From NCBI RefSeq assembly GCF_000972845.2, contig NC_040021.1, forward strand, positions 9,715,291 through 9,779,290: 64,000 nucleotides of DNA, read 5' to 3'. This DNA comes from Larimichthys crocea. Lineage: Eukaryota; Chordata; Actinopteri; Sciaenidae. The notes beneath the pieces are model-generated. The model was not told the DNA's origin and searched no databases. It was given only the letters and a program-made list of their open reading frames with translations. The position numbers and the translations under genes are program-made. Every line of letters begins with the position of its first letter. Position 1 is the stretch's first letter. Below, one piece after another: positions 54,099 through 64,000 of the stretch.

Positions 54099-55481
54099 AT
54101 GTAGGAGCACTGCTGAGAGTTTTTGGTGGCGCGCGCTCTCCTGTGATCCTGCGGACAATAAGCCTGGTGACAGCCATCGCTGACATGCCTGCTGCAGTTA
54201 TCATAATGACGGAGATCAGGTCTTGCTGCTCGGTTAGGGCTTTCTAGGTGTCATTTATTGACAGGCGGTAGGTAGACTTAGGCTCAGCGCTATAATACCC
54301 CCAACTGCTCCAGCTTTCCACCTTGCATGTCACACTTCAGGATTGGAAAGAAGGGGTGCAAGCCAAGGCTAATGAAGTAGGTCACTATGAGTGAGAGTGA
54401 GCGAGTGTACGGCGTATATAGCGGTCATATGTTCTGTAAGCCTTGAACGCTAAATACCAAGACCTTGGAGGAATGCATTACTATAGCTGAAGACCCATGG
54501 TCATTCAATCCTGAAGGGGTGGGCTCAGGCATGTCCTGTAGGAATATCCTGACTCAGCCAATCCTGGCATGCCCACAGGCTTTCAGCTGCTAATGTGCTC
54601 CTAAGCGCGTGTCACGTATCTCCCTACTGAAGGTCGGAGGTCGAGTGGGATCGTTCATCTGGTCTCCGCAGAGGCGGAAAGGGCTGCGGCAAAAGGGGAA
54701 GTACGGCTTGTGCATGGGCCACTCGGGGGAGGGCGGCCTGGAGCATACCTAGCCCCCATTTCCACACATGCAGGAAGTTATCATTAATATGCCGCTTATC
54801 CAGGGAGAGAATGTTTTTCTTACTCCTGCTTTTTTTTGTTCAGGGCTGTTGGGAGATCCCTGCGGAGGTTTGATTCATTATTTGGATGCATTTGATGGTT
54901 GGGCACGCACGTCATGGAAGCACAAAGTTATTACACGCATACAATGCAAAGATATTTTTAGATTTGCGTCAACAACACACAGCAAAATATTTAAGACTTT
55001 TTTGTGGCTGATATATAAAAAAAAAAGCATAAATATCTAACTTCAGTCCTAATGAACTCTCTTTTTTTATTAAATGGTCTAATGGAAATGTCTCCTTTTT
55101 TTTCTTTTGGGTGCACACTATGATGGAAAACACATAAAGGTTTGACATGATGTTTTGATAATCTCCCTATATGATCAGTATTCTTTTTGTCTCCCATTTC
55201 TGGCTTCAGTCAGGGCCGTTAAAAACCAGCAAAACCAGTGCCGTCAGACTCATAACTGGCACCCACCCACAATATTGTGTCTGTCTCAGTCTGATGTGAC
55301 CCCTCCTCCCCTTTTTCTTTTTCTTTTTTTTTCACCCTAGACAATGCAATGTGGAACACAATTAAAGAAACTGTGCACCACACACATAGATTTTAATACA
55401 ATGATTGTTTCAAGGTCGATCAAGTGGCAATTTATGCAGTCTGATTTATTTACTTTGAAAGAGGAAAAAGCACCTTTATCT

Positions 55482-55485
<4 letters not shown>

Positions 55486-55514
<29 letters not shown>
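55486..55514. repeat. (TG)n microsatellite
   Basis: Perfect TG tract of about 14 units. Confidence 0.95.
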
Positions 55515-56536
55515 CTGCTTTCTCTCTCCCCTCTTTCTCTCAACAGAGGGAAACTCGCTGACAGAGGCTCTTTGTTAATAGGGGGGTGAGAGCGAGAGAT
55601 GAGACTGGGTCATACAGGCAGATTAGTGCTCATTGAAATCCTATAGGAAAGGTCATATACATAGTGCTGCTTAAATCCACTTGTGACCTCATTCATGAGG
55701 CCATTCACAACCCTGACACCCTCCACTTACGGCCGACACTGTTTTGTAAACAAATGTAGAGCATGCTTCTCGTGCTGTTACTATGGGAAACCGGCCCTGC
55801 GGCGTAACAGCATATCTTTGTGTTAAGTGGCCATTTTTCGACTGACTGACCTGAAGTAGCTCAGTTACGGAGTTTCACTCCACTGCGATGTTTGTTTTGA
55901 GGAGCTTTGGCTGACCCCGGCACATTTTTTAGCATGAATGCTCAGTTTGTGTCGGGTTCCTTGGACCACTGAGACAACAGGAGTTTGTCTGGTAACGTTA
56001 TTTTCCTTAAACGAGGGTAAGAATGTGGAAAATGACTAATGGCACCGTGATGAGAAAGATGCTAAAGTTAAAAAGTTTTTGCCTCCTCGGCAAATGAGTA
56101 GTGAACAAAAGTACTTCAGCATGTTTCTGGATTACTGTAATGCTGTTAGTTGGGAACATGATCAATCCACACTGCTTCCTTTATATTCCCGTAACAGTGC
56201 AGTCATAACCAGATTATATTGTTGCAGGAGTGCTTGAATAAGCTCCTTATATGTAGAAAACATGAAAAAATAGCTCCAATTGAGGAAAAAAGGCTATGTT
56301 TTATTTGACTTGCTCTGGATTTCGCAGTGTACCCAACCAGACATTAGAAATAATCCATCTTATTTTGACTCATCCCCTAAAAAAAGTATCTGCTGATGTA
56401 AACTCAACAAAGCAATCGCAGGAAATGAGTCATTTCCAGAGTTGGCAGAAACGTAATGCTCTTAAGGCTTACAGTGTCCCATCAGAAGCAAAAAGAGGAA
56501 AGGACAAACTGAAATCCACCATTCAAGTGCTTCAGC

Positions 56537-56550
56537 TTTACCATGGCAAC
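56537..56550 (+). promoter_or_regulatory. RFX X-box-like site
   Basis: TTTACCATGGCAAC has a perfect second half (GGCAAC); the first base of the left half is T rather than G. Function is inferred only. Confidence 0.35.
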
Positions 56551-58424
56551 GATTGTCATTGAAGTGGCTGCAGATGTGTCTTTCACGTGACACTTTTATC
56601 AGACTTCTTTTGTGCGTCGCCAAATATTGTCCTTCAGCACGCTTTCATTGTCTTGTCTGTTTGCATATTGTGTTAATCGCGTATTATTTTAGTGTTACGT
56701 CCTTATTGGATAAGTGGGACCAGGCTCTAGATCATTAGGCAGACACTGTCTGCATTAAATAAAAACTTTCATGTGCTCGAGAGGCATCACAAAAAAAAGA
56801 AAGAGAGAAAGCAAGAAAGCAGAAACAAGTTCAGACGTTTTCTATTTGTTTTCCCTCGGCGCGATTGCCCAATTTTAACGGCCATGCGCTTCATTCCTGG
56901 GAATCAGACTGAACTGTGCTAAAATGAACAGAGACTTACAGAAAAATAATAAGTGTAAATCTCTCTTTCGTCATTTTCCTGTCGTGGGTTAAGCTTTACT
57001 CCCAGCAGCTGTCTGTTTTTGCCTCGGTTCAGCACTATCTCCCTCTGGCTTTCCCACCTTCTGATACATAATGACAACCATAATCTGATTAGACTTGGTG
57101 GAATCTCTCCTGTACAGGTCACTGTGAACAAGACAACACTGCATGGCATGTCTCTATCACACTGAGACAGCCTCCCTCTGTTTCATATCACTTCTACAGG
57201 AGCAATCCGTCTCGTGTGTCAAATTTTGCTTGCCTGTACCGTAATGAATTGGAAATGGTATTAGCGCATGTGGCGGTATCATCCCCTGCTTTGCAAAACA
57301 GCAGAGTACGGTGTCGCATGTAGAATTGCAGCTACAATTCATGTTGTGTGGCATTATACGTCTCAGTATTGATTTACTATAGCTTCGGGTGCATTCGGGT
57401 GCATTAATGCAAATACATGCAGGGAGCACCTGTGCACTGTGGTGTATGCTGCAGGAGGTGACAACAGAGGTGTCAAACACTCTCAGAGATCAAGAGGGGC
57501 CAGAGTGGACTGCATGCCTGCCTGACTTAACCTGTCTGTATCTGTGTCACATATATACAAAGGAGAAAAGAGAGTTGTCTTCAGGATGAGCTTCTTGGTC
57601 AGCAGCAAAGAAAAGGATATTTCTATAGGTGTTGGCATGTGACAGCAATGATTTAACAGAGTTTCAGTTGTGACAATACATGCATCATAACAAGCAAAGC
57701 ATCAACAATAGTATCTAGTAATAGCTACAGCATGAATTATAATTTTCTGATTGATTTTAGTGTTTTCCATTACTCATGCTGCCATTTGTCACCACTCTTT
57801 AGTCACTTATTCAATAACTGGAACCAGATCTCTCCTCTTCTCAAAATATAAATAAATAGACACAGATATGAATTAAGTCTTTGGGTTTTATTTATAACAT
57901 TGAGGTTGACTATACTCATGGCTCGTTGTTTCTGCAGTTTCTTACTCAGATGTGCACTTGTGTATGTTTTCCTCCGGTTAGTAATTCATGTTGTCACGCT
58001 GCTACACAGACTCTTTTACAGTTGTAGCTGCATTTCCCCACTGTACGCCTGTCTCTATTCATCAAGGTTGCTGAGAGCAGCACTAACCCAGGGTCACCTG
58101 TTTTGCATGAATGCCCCTTTTAATGGTCTTGCTGTAATAATGGCATAATAATTCTTCACTTTGAACAATGGACGGCGTCAATATTTCTAACTTTGGAGGG
58201 ACTAAAACCATTTTAGGCAACATCCAGCAGCGAGTGATTATCAAGAAAATGTGAAAGTATCAGCCTCTAATTGCCAAAGAATGGTTTGGGATTATAACAG
58301 TGTCAGTAATGGGATACTGTTCTTTTTAAGTATTCTATCAGCCTTACACCATATTATTATTATTGGACATTTTGCTGCATATGCTATTGAAGTTCTTTCT
58401 CTTTCTCCTGCTTATCCTATAAAT

Positions 58425-58511
58425 GAACACCAAAGGGGTTTTAATCATTGGTAGCCTAATTGAAAACCCTGCTGAGAGTAAATGAGTCACAATGTGACAA
58501 CAGAGCTGTGC
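58425..58511 (+). repeat. Copy B of a two-copy element flanking samd5
   Basis: Direct-orientation partner of 6300-6379. Relative to that copy it lacks one G in the G run, carries an extra GCCTA after CATTGGTA, and has A for G in ATTGAAAACCC. The CTGCTGAGAGTAAATGAG end of the core is identical. It sits inside samd5 intron 1, with unrelated flanks. Confidence 0.85.
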
Positions 58512-61500
58512 AAATGCCCTGCAGAACTCCAGCTCCGTGTCTGCTTCCTGTCTGCTCCCCTCTTCCCTTCCTGATTGCAAAAACCAGACGTCCCTAATCC
58601 TAAATTCAGATGACAGCGCCTCTACATTTATATAACCACTGAGTGGCATGATGCAAATCAAGCTGCTGCAGCAGTAGGGACCAATCTTTCTGTATGCCAG
58701 AGCAGCTATTTAAACTTCTGCAGGTTGGAAGAATAATGAATGTACATTACATTTTATTTAAATTCACTTTATTGCCTTTGGTGAAGGTGAATCACTTCAT
58801 TTGCATAGTATGCAAGAATAATGGGCACTTAAGCTTATTTCTTTTATTTGCAAAGCACCATTTTCATTCTCCCTTTACCTGTACTAAAACGTCATCAGTT
58901 TAAATGGAAACACGGTACTCACAGAGTGACATGCTAAAACAGGAACATGATTACTATTCAACATATATCATGGCCCTTCATTTGTACCTCTTGATCAAGA
59001 CCGTTACACTGATGCTGATTATTATGCTATGCTAATGATATCCACTGCACTAAAATGCCATTATCATTCACTCAGACACTCATCTCAGAACTCTCAGAAC
59101 TCCAAGGACGACTGCTAAAATAATGAACGTACATCACTGGATTGAAGAAATACACTGTCAGTCAAAAACAAGCTGATGTGTGTAGATTACATCTCTCTAT
59201 TGCTACATACTGTTGTAATATTCTCAGTTCACAGACCATGTAAGTAAAGGGGAATATAATCTGTTCCTAAACATGAACAATGTCCCTGGTAGGTGAACCC
59301 TCCCCTCCCCAAATGAGACCAAACTCATAAACTGAATCAGTTACTTGATTGACAATGTTCAATTGCAATTTTGTGACTGATTGGTCATTTATCAGGCAAA
59401 TATTCAGAATTTTGAGATTTATAGATGTTTTTTTTATTACAAATTTTGTGATTGTGATTTACTGCTTTTTGCTGTTTGTTATCAATAAACTAATAACATC
59501 TTTGGACTGTTGGTCGGCAACACTATTTAAGTTTATTTACATTTGACAGTAACTTTTCATCTGTCCAGTTCATGCCAATCCTAAACTGGTCAACTCTGTA
59601 TTGGATGGTCATGAGCCCGTGGTTTAAAGAGGTTAATGTATTCCTTAATGGGTCACACAAAAGCCATGACATGTTAAAATGGTTTTCCATGGCCAATAAT
59701 TGAGTATTGACTGTCAATCAGCTCAAGGATGGACTGTTGGTTTTTTGGGTCATCTAATTATTTACTGCCTTGGGTAGCCTCTGTTGAACCCATTTACTCA
59801 CCCACTTCAGCGTCAGTCTCCTGCCTTGGGTTGGTAATGGATGGTTTCTAGAGCGAGTCCCAGCTGACTGGACCAATTGAGACTATATTTGAAGGCCTAT
59901 GTGATTTACTTACTGATCAGTAGAAGGCTGGGATGTACTGTATATTCCAGATCATCACAGGTTAAACAAAACATCTGCCAGCTTTGCCACATCTTATTAC
60001 CACGGAGGGAAAGAGCAGTTCAGTTAATAGAGATGAGGGCCAGTTAGGCTAATTATCCAGTATCTTTCTTGGGGTTGGTCATTCGCTGTCTGTGTTTGCA
60101 CAGATGTAGTCATTAACTTGGCAGGGTTTGAGTCACTGGAGCGGCAGAGGTGATGCTGCTCCATTGTGAGGCTTGTTAGCCAGATACAGTAAATAACACT
60201 CATTTGTGAGGCGAGCAGTGATGGGAGGCTGATTCCTGAAAACACGATGATTCAGTTTTACTGGACTGCTGAGAAGGATTCAGATCAGAGCTTATGTGAC
60301 ACTGCCCTGCCAGACGAATTGGCAGAGGTTAAATAACCACAACTGTTGTTCTCACTAAACCTGGCTCTGTGTCACACGGAGGTTTTAATAGGATAGTTAC
60401 AGTAAATATGGCGTAATTATGGGTAACAACAGTTTCAGTGTAGATGAGGGGTTCTGGTGTGGAGAACTGGAACCTGAAATCCTTCAGTGCTCAGGGAGAA
60501 TGAAAGCAACATTGTTGTTATGTTAATGAAACCTATTAACTTAAATTAAATAATATACTCAAGTATGAGTATTTTTTTTTTTACTTGACCATTAAACCAC
60601 CACACGAGAATTTGCTTAACTCCTGAAACTGATTCTCTGTGTCCTTGCTCAGCTGTGAGTCACTGCTTAGTCTTTGGTCATGTTGAGTTCAAAGAGACTT
60701 GTAAATTTCATTGGCTATGATGTCCTTGCCTCTTGGTGCTTGTGTTGAGGGCAAAAGAAGAATGTTCTGCTGATCAGAAACATTTCTGCTGGTCTAAACA
60801 CATTCCTTGGCCCTTCCACACTGATTATTAGAAGCGTGTGTGGTAAATACGTATGTGCCGAGCATCTGCTGGAAGAGCTCTCTCTAATTTTGAGAACATT
60901 CAAAATAATTTCTGTGTTTAGGTAAGCAACGAGCCCTTGAGTGAAGGTTGGTCTATAAAAAATGCGTGGTATGCTGGACAGCATATCCCTGCGTTTTGTA
61001 TTCTGATGCCGCGTCTAAATTGTAGATGCGTTTTGAATTTAAGTTGCGGAAACTGGTGTCTGCTGAACCTACCGCAAAATATTATGCAATCATAATCAAG
61101 TGACCAATTTCTGAATTTTTTTTGGATTTCATAGTATTCTTTGTGTTATGCTTAGAAGTGCTGGGGAAATTAATACAAAATGTTATTTTGTGTAAGAGCC
61201 TTAATTGTAAAAAACATGAAACTGAAACTCCTCTTTCCCTGCCCTCACGTCCAGTTTGTATGTTTAAAGAGCGTTACAGAAAAAGTGAAAAATGGATCGG
61301 GAGGTTGCAGCAGAGAGAATGTGCTCATCTGCTGTTTTCTGTATTGCACGGAGCCATAATTACTCTATTACAGCTGGGCAGTAGCAATGGGTTATATGAT
61401 CTAGTGCTATTAGAGCACTTAAAGTCAGCATGCCTCCCAATCATTTAGCCCTGCTGAGCAGTTATGCTGGATGGACTCTTTATCAAATTCTCTCAAGTAG

Positions 61501-64000
61501 AGCAGATGTGCCAAAAAACACACACAAACCACGGCGGTAGAAAAACACAGTGCCTGTTTTTCTTGTCGTTTCACACATTGCTTCTTTGCCTAGTCATGAA
61601 ATGGATATTTATGCCGCTGTTTTGACTTCAGCGGCACAGAGCAGCTCCTACAGATGGGGCTACCTCTGTAAACTCTCATAAAACTGTTGCAGGGTGACGC
61701 AGTAAACTCAGAAATAATTTACAGCATGCCCCCATCCTTCTGCCTATTGCATAGTGAAGCTGATATTCACGACACAGGTTGCAGAGTCGCTCATCAAGGA
61801 GGCGAAGTGGAAGTTCTCCGGTTTGATCCTAACGACGGGCAGAATATCAGGAAGCTGACTTCCTTCTTGTTCAATCATTAAAGTCATCTCAGGTGACTTT
61901 GGTAGGATGTGACAGGCAATCACTTATTACTTAGCTTGATAGTGTATTTCAATAATTCATATCCATGTAAAGATGGGGATTCAATCAGCAGTTAGAGGGC
62001 TTATAGCTGTCAGTCATACTTTGTATCCTAACCTACCAGCTTTGATGGTAATTACTTATTTGCGTCTCTGTTAGCCTTCACTGCAGGAGGGGCCGACTAC
62101 TCCAGCTGTATTTCAAAAACAGACAGCTCTCTCACAGATTATGTTTGGTACATCTAATCAGAGGCAAAAAAATAAGGGCTGGTTCACTGCAGTGGCATGC
62201 AGGAAGAAGGCAGATACAGGGGGGAACATGCAAGGAATCACTAAGCAGTCTGGGTAATTATTTCTAAATCAATATTGTGACAAGCAAAGCTCTGGAGTGC
62301 CAAATCCCAGCCCCGTCAGATTTGAACGGACTTATCCCCGCGGAATCTCCAAAGCTCGAATGCTGCTGCCGTGATTGATTCCCACATGATACCTTTCACA
62401 TGATGGCCATCTGCAATGCTAACACGGTGATCCCGATCGATCGGGTTCCTCTACTATATATATATATGTGTGGGGGGGTGTGTGCTGCAGACTCGGCTGT
62501 GTCTGTGTGCGAGTTTGCTGCTGAAATGCTACAGCTTTGATTTGAATCCTGCTTCCATTTAATTAAATAGATGCTTGTGTTGAAATAACGATGTTAATGT
62601 TGAAATTATTGGTAAATTGATGCCATTAGGGAGGCTTAAATAGATGCACATAGATCATACATAACCACACACACATACACGCATGCATATATTGCACAAA
62701 CAGGAGCTAGACTTGACGGATGAGGCCATAGGTACCCATTAATGAGCCACTTAACTTCTGCCATTGAACCCACCTCCACTGGCTGTGCACACAAGCTGTA
62801 CTACATCAGGCTAGTCAAAGTGTTACACGCTCATTTATTTCCGTCTTGTTCTTCCTCTCCCTCTCTCTCTCTAAGTATGAGGCGCGTGTTCAGCCTGGCA
62901 GTTTTTAATTTCCAATTCCCCATGTTCTATCTGCACTGCACCAGAAATGCCAGACACTGTAACTAATTGTATTGTTCTCTTGTGAGATGTTTGCATTTTG
63001 TACTTACATTAGAGAATAGGTACAGAAACATTATGTTTTATGGAATGACTAGATTTGACACTAAGGAACCATGTAGAATAAACATTGGAGGGAGAAATAT
63101 ATACCTCCATAGCATGCACGTCTTTTTTTTACACTTCTAAAGCTATGCAAAGGCCGATTTTAAACAATTTTAGCTCACATTTAAAAGTTTAAGTGTAGGA
63201 ATATAACAAATTGTCTATAAGAGATCTGCCGAAGTCAAATTTACCAACCCACACGGAAAGAGAGATTTTATTTTTTACTTTTCATGTTCTGTTTTTTTTA
63301 CCCAAGGGGGTAATTTCACAGGCTGGTTGCACACAAAGAATCAGTCTCTTCCAAGTAGACCATTTTTTTTATTTATGTTTAGTAACCAGCCCTATCTGGC
63401 ACTTAGCATATATATATATAAATATACGTTTCTATTTTTATAATTGCCCTGCTTTGATTTCTTTTCCCTCTACTACAGTCTCTCCATCGTCCTCCTTCTC
63501 TATCTTCTACGTGCGAGACAAATTCCTCACACCCATCAGTTCAGCCTCACACCTCCTGACAAACTACAGTATTTCCGCACCACCGCGTCCAGTGAAACCC
63601 CCCCCGCCCCCTCTACGAGCAGACACACATGGCTCCGGGCCCTCAGAAAACAAGACCACTACTTGACATCAGGGAAGCCCTTCCACGAAGGCGACAGTGT
63701 GACCTGAAAACAGAAACACCTCTGAAACTGTGACAGCAAATTTTATCCTTGACGTCCTCATACTGACAGAGTGAGGTCCTCATGAGTCCCAAAATGAGTC
63801 TGCAGCAAGTCGTAGGTTGTTCTTTATCCCAAACAAAAACTCCCACAAAGTCCAAACACGATTCTACAAATGAACGGAAGCATGCATTCTCATTTACAAC
63901 TATTAGAAAGACTGTCATAACACCACTGAGCAAATGTTCTGATGAGGACAACGCTGTGAAAGCCTAATTTGGATCTTCCTGGATTCTCCAGATGCAGGTT
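58512..64000 (+). other. samd5 intron 1 or beyond, to window end
   Basis: No exon recognised. It contains T runs near 60,570-60,581, short (TA)n runs at 62,455-62,467 and 63,409-63,422, and a repeat-poor CpG-containing interval at about 62,290-62,450. A CTCTACTACAG sequence ending at 63,478 looks like a splice acceptor, but what follows does not match the SAMD5 C-terminus. Confidence 0.45.
62432..62445. other. 14-bp perfect palindrome
   Basis: CCCGATCGATCGGG is its own reverse complement and lies about 10 bp before a (TA)n run. No factor is known to me for it. Confidence 0.8.

Larger units (their letters stand above)
52886..58424 (+). other. samd5 intron 1, third part
   Basis: No exon recognised. 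There is a CpG-richer interval at 54,600-54,740 with a direct repeat AGGTCG-G-AGGTCG at 54,631-54,643. A GGCGCGCGC word lies near 54,128. Confidence 0.5.

Noticed and set aside
61780..61860. tRNA-derived SINE suspected from a GGTTTGATCCT B-box-like word
   Set aside because: No matching A-box at the right spacing and no cloverleaf could be drawn.
63479..63666. Sequence after a good polypyrimidine-AG acceptor, with a 60-residue open frame rich in Ser/Pro
   Set aside because: Joined in phase 0 to samd5 exon 1 it gives 26 residues (SLHRPPS...) ending at 63,559, unlike the family C-terminus. The longer frame is in another phase and has no recognised homology.

Overview
The window looks like vertebrate nuclear DNA, most probably from a ray-finned (teleost, likely percomorph) fish. 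Three things point there: one unmistakable protein-coding exon with GT splice donor, of the vertebrate SAMD5 family; abundant (CA)n/(TG)n microsatellites; and several degenerate interspersed repeats of types familiar from teleost genomes, including a TAGGGCTGCAA-ended DNA-transposon derivative, a GCTAAACATCAGCAT-type repeat and a CCAGGCT...TATGCTAAGCT-type repeat. These repeat names rest on memory of the families, not on a search. There is no prokaryotic gene organisation, and I see no operon, phage, CRISPR or insertion sequence.

Layout. Positions 1 to about 38,560 are non-coding DNA upstream of samd5: no convincing protein-coding exon, many short chance ORFs, microsatellites, repeat relics, and one RNA locus at about 29.1-29.4 kb. 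That locus is an intact-looking tRNA-Asn(GTT) gene on the minus strand beside a decayed tandem copy. From about 38.6 to 39.28 kb lies a CpG-richer block that looks like the samd5 promoter and 5' leader. The coding exon 1 of samd5 is 39,666-40,169 (+), ending at a clean phase-0 GTAAGA donor. It encodes an N-terminal SAM domain and the conserved basic/hydrophobic segment near the C-terminus. From 40,170 to the window end I see only what looks like the large samd5 intron 1. The short terminal exon that vertebrate SAMD5 uses to finish the protein was not found, so it probably lies beyond 64,000.

The most interesting signals are: (1) an ~80-90 bp element present twice in direct orientation, 52 kb apart on either side of samd5 exon 1, with a 58-bp core that has one substitution and two small indels; (2) a possible upstream coding exon (ATG at 39,265, GTAAGT donor at 39,284) that would splice in frame to the samd5 exon and add 15 residues; (3) the tRNA-Asn tandem pair; (4) a near-palindromic T-box-like site at 22.4 kb; (5) three RFX X-box-like sites in the intron. 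In mammals the neighbours of SAMD5 are STXBP5 and SASH1 (recalled knowledge); neither is visible here. No wholly new gene system was found.
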